A program made the translations under genes and the position numbers. Shown piece by piece: positions 27,345-35,482 of a stretch of DNA of 64,000 bases. The notes under the pieces are model-generated. The model was not told the origin of the DNA, made no database searches, and worked only from the letters and a program-made list of their open reading frames with translations. The stretch comes from Mycolicibacterium hippocampi (GTDB lineage Bacteria > Actinomycetota > Actinomycetes > Mycobacteriales > Mycobacteriaceae). Each line of letters starts with the position of its first letter. Position 1 is the first letter of the stretch. The DNA is taken from contig NZ_BLLB01000002.1 of NCBI RefSeq assembly GCF_010723735.1, forward strand, positions 5,332,001 to 5,396,000, read 5' to 3'.

Positions 27345-27994
27345 CGGTACGGTCCCTGGCGGCGGCGGCCGCGGTGGCCGTCGTGGCTGCGGGGTGCGGG
27401 ACGGAAGCCCCCGACTACCAGTCCGTGTGGTCGACGCCCAGCGAGACGAGCACGGTGCCGCCCACCTCGGCGGTGGCGGCGCCGGTGAACATCGCCGGTT
27501 TCCTGGAACAGGCCGGCGTCGTCGGCGAGCCCGTCGTCTACGACAAGCTGACAGACCTCACGATCAATATGCCCACGCCGCAGGGCTGGACCCCCTACCA
27601 GGGCACCAACCTCGCCCCGGGGACCCGGATGATCGTCAAGGGTGACACCTACCCGACCGCGATGCTGATGGTGTTCCGACTCGAAGGTGACTTCGACGCC
27701 CGTGAAGCCGTCACACACGGCAACGTCGACGCCCAGATGTCACAGAACTTCCGGGAGCTCAACACATCCGCAGCGGACTTCGCCGGGTTCCCGTCGTCGA
27801 TGATCGAGGGCAGCTACGACCTCAACGGCGCCCGGATGCACAGTTACAACCGGATCGTCATCGCCACCGGCGCACCACCGGCCAACCAGCGCTACCTCAT
27901 CCAGTTCACCGTGACGGGCTATGCCGAGGACGCCGCCGACGAGGCGCCGGACATCGAGGAGATCATCGAGGGCTTCACCGTCGAGGTCCCCTGA
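27341..27994 (+). CDS. lpqT: LpqT lipoprotein (LpqN/LpqT family)
   Basis: 217 residues from a GTG that overlaps the arsC stop (GTGA). The signal peptide ends VVAAGC, a good lipobox near residue 24. The body shows the LpqN/LpqT pattern (TINMPTPQGWTPY, AMLMVFRLEGDFDAREAV, YLIQFTVTGYA). The role of the family is not settled; it is exported and lipid-anchored. Position before the rplY-pth pair fits Rv1016. A palindrome follows nine bases after the stop. Confidence 0.88.
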   Translation: MTVRSLAAAAAVAVVAAGCGTEAPDYQSVWSTPSETSTVPPTSAVAAPVNIAGFLEQAGVVGEPVVYDKLTDLTINMPTPQGWTPYQGTNLAPGTRMIVKGDTYPTAMLMVFRLEGDFDAREAVTHGNVDAQMSQNFRELNTSAADFAGFPSSMIEGSYDLNGARMHSYNRIVIATGAPPANQRYLIQFTVTGYAEDAADEAPDIEEIIEGFTVEVP

Positions 27995-28002
27995 CCCCTT
28001 CT

Positions 28003-28065
28003 CGCCGGAACGGTATTCCAGCAGAGGTTTTGCGAGCCACGGCCTGCTGGAATGCAGTTCCGGCG
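28003..28065. repeat. Intergenic inverted repeat, second family
   Basis: Arms of 22 bases (starting CGCCGGAACGGTATTCCAGC) pair with two mismatches around a 19-base loop. The arm sequence is nearly the same as that of the palindrome at 60599-60661, more than 32 kb away. It lies downstream of lpqT and upstream of the SDR gene in the same direction, so it may terminate the prs-arsC-lpqT transcript. Confidence 0.7.
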
Positions 28066-28096
28066 GAGGTGGGGGCGAACACTAGGGTGGGAATCC

Positions 28097-28978
28097 ATGA
28101 GCGACTGGACCGCCTCCGACCTGCCCTCGTTCGCCGGACGCACCGTGATCGTCACCGGCGCCAACAGCGGCCTCGGCCTGGTCACGGCACGCGAGCTGGC
28201 CCGCGTCGGCGCCAAGACCATCCTGGCGGTGCGCAACCTCGAAAAGGGCGAGACGGCCGCCGCGCAGATGGACGGCGACGTCGAGGTGCGCAGGCTCGAC
28301 CTTCAGGACCTGACCTCGATCCGGGCGTTCGCCGACGGCTTCGCCGAGCCCGGCGCCACCGTGGACGTGCTGGTCAACAACGCCGGCATCATGGCGGTGC
28401 CGTACGCACTGACTGCCGACGGCTTCGAGAGCCAGATCGGCACCAATCACCTCGGCCACTTCGCGCTGACCAATCTGCTGTTGCCGAAGATCACCGACCG
28501 GGTGGTCACCGTGTCCTCGATGATGCACCTGTTCGGCTACATCAGCCTCAAGGACCTCAATTGGAAGTCGCGGCCGTACCTCGCCTGGCCGGCCTACGGC
28601 CAGTCGAAGCTCGCCAACCTGCTGTTCACGACCGAGTTGCAACGCAGGCTCGACGCAGCCGGGTCGCCGCTGACGGCCGTCGCGGCCCATCCCGGGTACT
28701 CGGCGACCAACCTGCAGGGAAAGAGCGGGAACCAGTTCGGCACCCGCGTCGCGGACGTCGGCAACCGGCTGTTTGCCACCGACGCCGACTTCGGCGCCCG
28801 CCAGACCCTCTACGCGGCCTCGCAGCCGCTGCCCGGGGACAGCTTCATCGGGCCGCGATTCGCCATGCGTGGCCCCACCGGAGCAGCCCAGCGCAGCCCG
28901 CTGGCCCGCAACCGCGCCAAGGCCGCGGCGCTGTGGACCCTGTCCGAGCAGCTCACCGGGGTGGAGTTTCCCATCTGA
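28097..28978 (+). CDS. Short-chain dehydrogenase/reductase
   Basis: 293 residues from the ATG at 28097; the frame is open 15 codons upstream, but this reaches into the palindrome. The NAD(P) motif TGANSGLGLVTAREL, the NNAG block (LVNNAGIMAVP) and the catalytic YGQSK (Tyr-x3-Lys) are present. VAAHPGYSATNLQG near the C-terminus places it with the protochlorophyllide reductase/WWOX-like SDRs common in mycobacteria. The substrate is unknown. It stands alone between two control regions. Confidence 0.85.
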   Translation: MSDWTASDLPSFAGRTVIVTGANSGLGLVTARELARVGAKTILAVRNLEKGETAAAQMDGDVEVRRLDLQDLTSIRAFADGFAEPGATVDVLVNNAGIMAVPYALTADGFESQIGTNHLGHFALTNLLLPKITDRVVTVSSMMHLFGYISLKDLNWKSRPYLAWPAYGQSKLANLLFTTELQRRLDAAGSPLTAVAAHPGYSATNLQGKSGNQFGTRVADVGNRLFATDADFGARQTLYAASQPLPGDSFIGPRFAMRGPTGAAQRSPLARNRAKAAALWTLSEQLTGVEFPI

Positions 28979-28981
28979 TTT

Positions 28982-29009
28982 TTGGCTGACCACGGTTCTG
29001 CGCTACCCT
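28982..29009 (+). promoter_or_regulatory. Candidate housekeeping promoter of rplY-pth
   Basis: TTGGCT (28982-28987) and TACCCT (29004-29009) are separated by 16 bases and stand four bases after the SDR stop. The arrangement suits a SigA-type promoter. It would give a leader of about 115 bases before rplY, long enough for control by secondary structure, though I see no known element there. Confidence 0.45.
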
Positions 29010-29134
29010 TACCGACGCGTCACGGCGAGGGTGGCCTGCTCTTCATGGCCACCGTTATCGACGGGAACCAGCATCTTCGATGGTGTTCAACCCTGGCCGT
29101 GCCCGACATCGATCACCGGCACAGGAGCACCACA

Positions 29135-29785
29135 ATGGCGAGAAACGCCCCCAACAATCTGACCGCGCAGGTCCGCACCGCGACCGGCAAGGGCGCCTCG
29201 CGTCGCGCCCGCCGCGAGGGCAAGGTACCCGCGGTGCTGTACGGCCACGGCTCCGACCCACGCCATCTCGAGCTCGACGCCCGTGACTTCGCGGCCGTGC
29301 TCCGCCACACGGGCACCAACGCCGTGCTCACGCTCGACATCGAGGGCACCGAGCAGCTCGCGCTGACCAGGGCACTGGAGATCCACCCCATCCGCCGCAA
29401 CATCCAGCACGCCGACCTGCTCGTGGTGCGCCGCGGCGAGAAGGTGACCGTCGAGGTTCACATCGTGGTCGAGGGTGACGCCGCCCCCGACACCCTGGTC
29501 AACCAGGAAACCAACACCATCGAGATCGAGGCCGACGTCCAGTCGATCCCCGAGCAGTTCACGGTGTCGGTCGAGGGAGCCACTGCGGGCACCCAGATCA
29601 CCGCCGCCGGCGTCGAGCTGCCCGAGGGCGTCACGCTGGTGTCCGATCCCGAGCTGTTGGTGGTCAACGTGATCGTCGCGCCGACCGCCGACGACCTCGA
29701 GTCCGAGGGCGCAGGCGAAGAGGGCGAGGCCGCCGCCGACGAGGAAGCCACCGAGGAAGCAGCATCCGACTCCGACTCCGAGTAG
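29135..29785 (+). CDS. rplY: 50S ribosomal protein L25/general stress protein Ctc
   Basis: 216 residues. The L25 5S-rRNA-binding domain comes first (TGKGASRRARREGKVPAVLYG, HADLLVVRRGEKV), then a beta-rich TL5 C-terminal domain (GVELPEGVTLVSDPELLVVNV) and an acidic Glu/Ala tail. The ATG at 29135 has CAGGAG seven bases upstream; the longer frame has no such site. It precedes pth, as in M. tuberculosis. Confidence 0.95.
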   Translation: MARNAPNNLTAQVRTATGKGASRRARREGKVPAVLYGHGSDPRHLELDARDFAAVLRHTGTNAVLTLDIEGTEQLALTRALEIHPIRRNIQHADLLVVRRGEKVTVEVHIVVEGDAAPDTLVNQETNTIEIEADVQSIPEQFTVSVEGATAGTQITAAGVELPEGVTLVSDPELLVVNVIVAPTADDLESEGAGEEGEAAADEEATEEAASDSDSE

Positions 29786-29808
29786 GCCTGCCGGGACGGA
29801 ATGCTGCC

Positions 29809-30411
29809 GTGGCCGAGCCGCCCCCTGCCCTCGGGCAGGGTCCCCTGTTGGTGGTCGGCCTCGGCAACCCGGGACCGAAGTACGCCCAGAACCGGCACAA
29901 CGTCGGCTTCATGGTCGTCGACGTCCTTGCCGGCCGGGTCGGCGAGACGTTAAAGGTGCACAAGAAGTCCGGGGCCGAGGTGGCCACCGCCCGGCTCGCC
30001 GGTCGGTCGGTGGTGCTGGCCAAGCCACGGGTGTACATGAACGAGTCCGGCAGGCAGGTCGGACCGTTGGCGAAGTTCTATTCGGTGGCCCCGGCGGACA
30101 TCGTGGTGATCCACGACGAGCTCGACATCGAATTCGGTCGCATCCGGCTCAAGCTGGGCGGCGGCGAGGGCGGCCACAACGGCCTGCGTTCCCTCGTTTC
30201 AGCGTTGGGCACCAAGGACTTCAAGCGAGTACGCGTCGGCATCGGCCGGCCGCCCGGCCGCAAGGATCCGGCCGCCTATGTGTTGGAGAACTTCAGTTCG
30301 GTCGAGCGCGCCGAGGTCCCGACGATCTGTGAGCAGGCCGCCGACGCCGCGGAGTTGCTGATCGCCCAGGGACTCGAAACCGCGCAGAACACCGTCCACG
30401 CGTGGTCCTAG
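29809..30411 (+). CDS. pth: Peptidyl-tRNA hydrolase
   Basis: 200 residues with GLGNPGPKYAQNRHNVGF (catalytic His in RHNVG), KPRVYMNESG, the catalytic Asp in IHDELD, and GGGEGGHNGLRS. It frees tRNA from peptidyl-tRNA dropped by the ribosome. The start is a GTG 24 bases after rplY. Its stop overlaps the stop of the convergent QueG-like gene by four bases, so the two genes must read through or terminate inside each other. Confidence 0.95.
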   Translation: MAEPPPALGQGPLLVVGLGNPGPKYAQNRHNVGFMVVDVLAGRVGETLKVHKKSGAEVATARLAGRSVVLAKPRVYMNESGRQVGPLAKFYSVAPADIVVIHDELDIEFGRIRLKLGGGEGGHNGLRSLVSALGTKDFKRVRVGIGRPPGRKDPAAYVLENFSSVERAEVPTICEQAADAAELLIAQGLETAQNTVHAWS

Positions 30412-31436
30412 CGCAGCCCCATCCCGCCGTCGACCACCTTGACGGGCTTGTGCGGGAAGCGTTTTCTCGCGTGCGCCTCGGCGTCGGAATCCTTGAGCAC
30501 ATATAGGTTCTCCACCTTGTCCTGAAGCGGCCGCAGCACCAGATCCATGAACCCTTTACGGTCATCGAGATAGGGTTCGATCACCTCCTCCCCCGCAGGG
30601 CAGACAGCCAGGCAGTAGGCGGCCTTGTAGTTCGCCTTGAACGACAGGCTCTGCCACATCGACGCGTTTTCCGAATCGGTGACGCGGGAGCGGAAGTCGG
30701 CGGCGTCGGTGCTGTCGGCGACGGTCTGCGCCCAGTCGGTGAAACCGCCCATGAACTCGCGGTAGTTGTGCACCGAACAGGCAAAGAAGTCGAAGTCCCC
30801 GTTCTTCTTGATGGCACCCACCGGGCACGCCGCAACGCACAGCTTGCATTCCAGGCACGGTGAGTAGTCCAGCGGCTCACCGTAACTGCTGATCGGCGCG
30901 GCGACCAGGATGGTGCCGAGGAGGATGAAGTTGCCGAACCTGGGATGGATCACGTTGCGATGGATGCCCATCACCCCCAGGCCTGCGGCCACCGCGACCG
31001 GTTTGTGCGCCACCACCCAGATCCGACCGGGAAAGCGGTCCATCTCCATCGGGAAGGTGGCCGACGGGTTCACCACCCGGTAGCCGACGTCCTGCAGCAC
31101 CCGGGTGATCCGGTGCGCCGCCTCGTTCATGATCTCGCCGCTGCGGTGGAACTCCTGGTTGGCCACGCTGCGCTCGCTGGACCGGACGTTGTCGCGGTTC
31201 ATCTTCACCACCAGGGAGATGTAGCTGAGCGCGCCCGGCAGGGCGGCTTCGACGTGTTGGCGCTCCGAGCTCAGGGCCGGGTTGTCGACCGCAGCGAAGG
31301 CGACGTCGTCGGCCCCGGCGTCCAGACACACCTGCCGCAACCACTCCGCGTCCAGGATGCCCGGTTTCTGTGCTGGACGGGCACGGACCGCGCGCACGGT
31401 GGGATGTTCGGCCAGTCGCGCAGGTAACCTCTCCAT
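30408..31436 (-). CDS. QueG-like double [4Fe-4S] cluster protein
   Basis: 342 residues. The N-terminal part resembles epoxyqueuosine reductase (ILDAEWLRQVCLDAGADDVAF). The ferredoxin part has CLECKLCVAACPVGAI and a second, partial set (AYCLAVCPAGEEV). The HEAT-repeat tail of true QueG is absent, and no other queuosine genes are near. The distinct family of reductive-dehalogenase-like Fe-S proteins is an alternative. A 28-bp palindrome reaches the start codon, which favours the ATG at 31436 over one 18 bases upstream that would lie inside it. Confidence 0.65.
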   Translation of the reverse strand: MERLPARLAEHPTVRAVRARPAQKPGILDAEWLRQVCLDAGADDVAFAAVDNPALSSERQHVEAALPGALSYISLVVKMNRDNVRSSERSVANQEFHRSGEIMNEAAHRITRVLQDVGYRVVNPSATFPMEMDRFPGRIWVVAHKPVAVAAGLGVMGIHRNVIHPRFGNFILLGTILVAAPISSYGEPLDYSPCLECKLCVAACPVGAIKKNGDFDFFACSVHNYREFMGGFTDWAQTVADSTDAADFRSRVTDSENASMWQSLSFKANYKAAYCLAVCPAGEEVIEPYLDDRKGFMDLVLRPLQDKVENLYVLKDSDAEAHARKRFPHKPVKVVDGGMGLR

Positions 31437-31463
31437 GCTGGGTATAGTACACAATACTCAGCA
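31436..31463. promoter_or_regulatory. 28-bp palindromic operator before the QueG-like gene
   Basis: Outer arms TGCTG and CAGCA enclose GTATAGTACACAATAC, and 22 of the 28 positions are symmetric. It touches the ATG of the QueG-like gene, so a bound repressor would cover a leaderless or near-leaderless start. The size suits a TetR-type dimer pair or another HTH regulator. No regulator gene adjoins it. Confidence 0.6.
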
Positions 31464-31557
31464 ACGGCGTATGAATTGATTTCGTCGCCACCGCCGTCGC
31501 GGTCGCGGTCGCGGGCCGTGAGCGTGCTCGAAAAGCCAGGAATTACGGCGCGGCGGT

Positions 31558-31577
31558 GTGCAGACACGCGCGCTCGC
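31558..31577. repeat. Short repeat copy left of the ABC transporter pair
   Basis: The 20-mer GTGCAGACACGCGCGCTCGC differs in one base from a copy at 33508-33527. The two copies flank the ABC transporter genes, 15 bases from the permease stop on this side. It may form a stem with GTGAGCGTG at about 31518-31526, and so might also terminate the transporter transcript. Confidence 0.5.
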
Positions 31578-31592
31578 GGTACGGCTGGCGTG

Positions 31593-32447
31593 CTACCCGG
31601 ACGTGCGGCGGCGGTAGGCATACAACGCCACCGGCGCGAAGACCGCCGTCAGCGCCAGCGACCACAGGATCGTCGACAGCACCGGGTGATGCAGCGGCAG
31701 TTGGGCGCCGGCGGGTGCGGGACCGCCGTTGCCCCACAGCTCGCGCATGGCCTGAGCCAGCGACGAGACCGGGTTCCACTCGGCGATCATTCGCAACCAG
31801 TGCGGCATCGGCTCAGTCGGCACGAAGGTGTTGGCCAGGAAGGTCACCGGGAAGAGCGCGGTGAACATCACGCCGTTGACCGCCTCGACGGTGCGCATCA
31901 GCGAGCCGACGAGGATGCCGAACCAGATCATCCCGAAGCCGAACAACAGCAGCAGCGCGAACGCCAGCACCGCTTCGGCGATGCCGCCCCGGATCCGCCA
32001 TCCGATCAGCAGCCCCGTCACCGCCATCACCACCACGCCCAGCGACGAGTGGATGACGCTGGCGATGCTGCGCCCGATCAGCACAGAGGACCGGGAGATC
32101 GGCAGCGACCGGAACCGGTCGATGATCCCCTTCTCCACATCGGCGGTGATTCCCGCCGCCACCACGAACGCCGAGAACACGATGGTCTGCGCCAGAATGC
32201 CCGGAAGCAGGAACTCACGGTAGGAAGCGCCGCCGGTGTTGGTGATCGACGCCCCGAAGACGAATGCGAACAACAGCACGAACATGATCGGCTGCGCCGT
32301 GACGTCGCTGAGCATCTCCGGCATCCGCTTGGTGTGAATCATGTTGCGTTTGACCATGATCCAGGACTGTTGCAGCAGATTCGTCGGATGCGTGGGAACG
32401 GGACGGGGGGTGATGGGCGCCTGCGCCCTGGTCTCGAGTGCGGTCAT
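31593..32447 (-). CDS. ABC-2 type permease, daunorubicin-exporter (DrrB) like
   Basis: 284 residues with six hydrophobic helices and the ABC-2 patterns LLPGILAQTIVFSAFVVAAG and RFRSLPISRSSVLIGR. The loop FVPTEPMPHWLRMIAEWNPVSSLAQAMRELWG is typical of DrrB-like permeases. Paired with the ATPase at 32444-33436 (four-base overlap), it would export a drug or lipid. The pair sits between the QueG-like gene and pks16, where M. tuberculosis lacks it as far as I recall. Confidence 0.85.
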   Translation of the reverse strand: MTALETRAQAPITPRPVPTHPTNLLQQSWIMVKRNMIHTKRMPEMLSDVTAQPIMFVLLFAFVFGASITNTGGASYREFLLPGILAQTIVFSAFVVAAGITADVEKGIIDRFRSLPISRSSVLIGRSIASVIHSSLGVVVMAVTGLLIGWRIRGGIAEAVLAFALLLLFGFGMIWFGILVGSLMRTVEAVNGVMFTALFPVTFLANTFVPTEPMPHWLRMIAEWNPVSSLAQAMRELWGNGGPAPAGAQLPLHHPVLSTILWSLALTAVFAPVALYAYRRRTSG

Positions 32448-33436
32448 GCGCCCACTTCCTCACTGTCCTCGGTTCGGTGCCCGGTCAGCGTCAGGAACAC
32501 GTCGTCGAGGCTGGGCCGCGACAACCCGATGTCGTCGACGCCGATGCCGCTGTCGCGCAGCCAGCCCGCCACACTGATCATGTCGTCGAGCCCGTCGGCA
32601 GAGGCGGTCAGCCTGCGGGCGGCGGTGTCGGTGAACACCTCGGCCCCGGTCCTGGCCAACAGCGCGTGGGCGGGTTCCAGGTCGGCGGCGTCGGCGACGG
32701 TGACCACCAGGCTGGCACGACCGGCCTGCTGCTTGAGTTCCAGCGGTGAGCCCTGCGCGATGATGCGTCCCCGGTCGATCACCACGATGTTGTCGGCCAG
32801 CTGATCGGCCTCCTCGAGGTATTGGGTGGTCAGCAACAGCGTGGTCCCCTGCGCCACCAGCCCGCGCAGCACGTCCCACAGCTCGCTTCTGCTGCGGGGG
32901 TCGAGCCCGGTGGTGGGCTCGTCGAGGAACAGCACCGGCGGCGACGCCAGCAGGCTCACGGCGAGGTCCAGCCGACGCCGCATGCCGCCGGAATAGGATT
33001 TCACGACCCGGTCCCCCGCGTCGGTGAGCGAGAACTGCTGCAGCAGTTGATCGCCGATCCTGCTCAGGTCCTTGCGCCGGATGCCGTAGAGGCCGCCGAT
33101 CATCCGGATGTTCTCCCGCCCGGTGAGCAGCTCGTCGACGGTGGCCACCTGACCCGTCAGGCCCATGTGGCGCCGCACCTGGTCGGGCTCGGTCAACACG
33201 TCGTAGCCGGCGACGCGTGCGGTGCCGCTGGTGGGCTCGGTGAGCGTGGTCATCATCCGGACCGTCGTGGTCTTACCGGCGCCGTTGGGCCCCAGCAGAC
33301 CCAACACGGTACCGGGGGGAACGGTGAAGCTGACGCCGTCGACGGCGGTTTCCTGGCCGTAACGCTTGACCAGTTCGATCGCTTCGATCGCCGGCGGGGA
33401 TGGCATGCGCTCGACGGTATCCGCGCGGACCGACAT
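32444..33436 (-). CDS. ABC transporter ATPase, DrrA type
   Basis: 330 residues. Walker A GLLGPNGAGKTTTVRM, signature YSGGMRRRLDLA, Walker B VLFLDEPTTGLDP and the H-loop position (TTQYLEE, with Gln replacing the usual His, as is common in DrrA) are present. A DrrA-type C-terminal extension follows to residue 330. It drives export through the permease encoded downstream. The start could be 33436 or an ATG ten codons inside; neither has a strong ribosome site. Confidence 0.88.
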   Translation of the reverse strand: MSVRADTVERMPSPPAIEAIELVKRYGQETAVDGVSFTVPPGTVLGLLGPNGAGKTTTVRMMTTLTEPTSGTARVAGYDVLTEPDQVRRHMGLTGQVATVDELLTGRENIRMIGGLYGIRRKDLSRIGDQLLQQFSLTDAGDRVVKSYSGGMRRRLDLAVSLLASPPVLFLDEPTTGLDPRSRSELWDVLRGLVAQGTTLLLTTQYLEEADQLADNIVVIDRGRIIAQGSPLELKQQAGRASLVVTVADAADLEPAHALLARTGAEVFTDTAARRLTASADGLDDMISVAGWLRDSGIGVDDIGLSRPSLDDVFLTLTGHRTEDSEEVGA

Positions 33437-33499
33437 CCGGCCACTCGATTACCGGCCGACGACGATGGCGAGCGCGACGTTTTGTACGCAACACGCCGT

Positions 33500-33527
33500 G
33501 CGAGAGCGTGCAGACACGCGCCCTCGC
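33500..33527. repeat. Short hairpin/repeat copy right of the ABC transporter pair
   Basis: GCGAGAGCGTG, a four-base loop CAGA and CACGCGCCCTCGC form an imperfect stem nine bases from the pks16 stop. Bases 33508-33527 repeat the 20-mer at 31558 with one difference. It could be the pks16 terminator and also the right-hand copy of a repeat flanking the inserted exporter genes. Confidence 0.5.
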
Positions 33528-33535
33528 CGGGAAAG

Positions 33536-35173
33536 CTAGCCGGTGACCAGCGAGACCGACGTGGAGCGGCGCAGCTTGCCCGACGGCGTCTTCGGGATGC
33601 TGCCCGGCCCGAGCACGACGACGTTGCGGGGCCGCACGTCGACCTCGGCCACCACCTCGTGGGCGACCTGATGTTCGATCCGGCGGACCTCGACCGGGTC
33701 CTCCCAGGCATTGGACTCGACGGCGACGGCGAAGGTCTCGCGCGAGTGCCCGGCGTCCAGTCGAACCGCAACCGCGCAACCGGCCCGGACCCCTTCGACC
33801 CGGCCCGCCGCGCGCTCGATGTCGGTCGGGTAGATGTTGCGGCCGGCCATGATGATGACGTCCTTGACGCGTCCGCAGACCACGACGTGGCCGTTGTCGG
33901 TCAGGTAGCCGAGGTCTCCGGTGTCATACCAGCCCTGCTCGTCCTGAGCCGGGATGAAACCACCCATGGTCAGGTAGCCGGGTGTCAGGCATTCGCCACG
34001 CAGTTCGATGACCCCGACACCGCGCGTCGGCATGATGTTGCCGTGGTCGTCGATGATGCGGGCCTCGAGATCGGTGAGCAGCGGTCCGAGGGTGGCCAAC
34101 CGCTTGGTGTTGCCTTTCGAGGCGGGCACCGCACGGCGCAGGGCCGCCAGCAGGTCGGCGTCGACCTCGTCGACGACCAAGCCGGCGTTGCACGGCGAGA
34201 AGGACACCGCCAGCGTCGTCTCGGCCATGCCGTAGGCGGGCAGGATCGCCTCGGGTCGCAGGCCGAACGGCTTGCCGGCGTCGATGAGGTCCTCGACGTC
34301 GGCCGGCTCGACCGGCTCGGCCCCCGACAGCGCGAAGCGCAGCGTGGACAGGTCGAACTCACCTGGCTTGGCCTGCCTGCGCAGCCGCTTGGCGAACAGC
34401 GCATAGGCGAAGTTCGGCGCCGCGGTCATGGTGCCCTTGTACTTGTCGATGAGCTTGGCCCACAGCAGGGTGTCCCGCAGGAAGTCCATCGGCGTGACCT
34501 TGACCAGCTCCGCGCCGAAGTACATCGGGATGGTCAGGAAGCCGACCATGCCCATGTCGTGGAAGCAGGGCAGCCAGCTGACCATGACGTCCTTGTCGAC
34601 GTCGTACTCGGCGCCGATGAACATCGCCTCGGCGTTCGAGTAGATGTTGCGGTGCGTGATCTGCACCGCCTTCGGGGATCCGGTCGAACCGGATGTCAGC
34701 TGCATCAGTGCGAGGTCGTCCTCGCCGACGTCGATCGGGTCGATCGGCTCCGAGGTCAGCAGGTCGGCGACCGTGAGGACCTTGATGCCCTTCTCCTCCA
34801 GCACCGGGATCGCCACCAGGAACGGCTCGGACACGATCACGGCCTTCGCCTCGATCATGCCGATCACGTTCATCGTGTCCTCGGCCCACACCACCAGGTC
34901 GGTGCGCGGGGTCGGCTGGTGCAGCATCGTCAGGCTCGCACCGCGCATCCACAGGCCCTGGGCCGTGGGGGCGATCTCCACCGGGAACCCGGCCAACACG
35001 CCCACGGCGTCGCCGAGGCCGATACCGGCCGCTTCGAGACCACCAGCGATGCGCCGTGCCCGCTCGTGCACCTCACCCCAGGTGTGCCGGACCGGCTCGT
35101 ACGGCTCGCCGGTCACCATGCCCCTGCCGGTGGTGTGCGCACTGCGGTACATCTTCTCGGTGAATCTGCTCAC
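33536..35173 (-). CDS. pks16: Pks16-type fatty acyl-AMP/CoA ligase
   Basis: 545 residues of the ANL superfamily. Motifs are LMQLTSGSTGSPKAV, ILPAYGMAETTLAVSF, YDTGDLGYL and the C-terminal PKTPSGKLRRSTS. It closely follows my recollection of Rv1013 (Pks16), which despite its name is an acyl-activating enzyme and not a polyketide synthase. The GTG at 35173 has GAGGAGGT upstream and matches the mycobacterial N-terminus SRFTEKM. The fatty acid substrate and partner are not known. Confidence 0.9.
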   Translation of the reverse strand: MSRFTEKMYRSAHTTGRGMVTGEPYEPVRHTWGEVHERARRIAGGLEAAGIGLGDAVGVLAGFPVEIAPTAQGLWMRGASLTMLHQPTPRTDLVVWAEDTMNVIGMIEAKAVIVSEPFLVAIPVLEEKGIKVLTVADLLTSEPIDPIDVGEDDLALMQLTSGSTGSPKAVQITHRNIYSNAEAMFIGAEYDVDKDVMVSWLPCFHDMGMVGFLTIPMYFGAELVKVTPMDFLRDTLLWAKLIDKYKGTMTAAPNFAYALFAKRLRRQAKPGEFDLSTLRFALSGAEPVEPADVEDLIDAGKPFGLRPEAILPAYGMAETTLAVSFSPCNAGLVVDEVDADLLAALRRAVPASKGNTKRLATLGPLLTDLEARIIDDHGNIMPTRGVGVIELRGECLTPGYLTMGGFIPAQDEQGWYDTGDLGYLTDNGHVVVCGRVKDVIIMAGRNIYPTDIERAAGRVEGVRAGCAVAVRLDAGHSRETFAVAVESNAWEDPVEVRRIEHQVAHEVVAEVDVRPRNVVVLGPGSIPKTPSGKLRRSTSVSLVTG

Positions 35174-35482
35174 CACGACCTCCTCGCCGACATCTGCCCC
35201 GATGCGCATGCGCGTTTGCCATGCTCCGCCTGCTGGGAGGCGTTTTCACGGAGGCGCGCACACGGTTGGGCAGCAGTTGTGTCTCGAATCGGTGATGGCC
35301 CGTAAGCGCGATCGAACCCAGTCCGTCGCCCACCGTGCTCAGCGGTGGCGGAACTGGTTGCGTCCACTGCTCGACCGCTAGCTCTCACCGTCGCTCATCT
35401 TAGGCAACTCTTAAGTAACTGCCAAACGGAAGCGAGGAATGAGTCATTAGTCACACTGGTTCGTGACCCGGCCGAAGCGTGT
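35174..35482. other. Gene-poor region between pks16 start and ispE stop
   Basis: These 309 bases hold the upstream control region of pks16 (minus strand), including its ribosome site. A 28-codon basic open frame lies at 35295-35381 on the plus strand (MARKRDRTQSVAH then RAQRWRNW), but it has no clear ribosome site. The part at 35400-35470 is AT-richer than its surroundings. No RNA gene, repeat or clear palindrome was found. Confidence 0.4.

Noticed and set aside
32822..35305. 827-codon plus-strand open frame over the ABC ATPase and pks16
   Set aside because: Antisense shadow; both minus-strand genes have complete motifs and the plus product resembles no protein.
35295..35381. 28-codon basic open frame in the pks16-ispE gap
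   Set aside because: No clear ribosome site and too short to judge; kept only as a note on that region.
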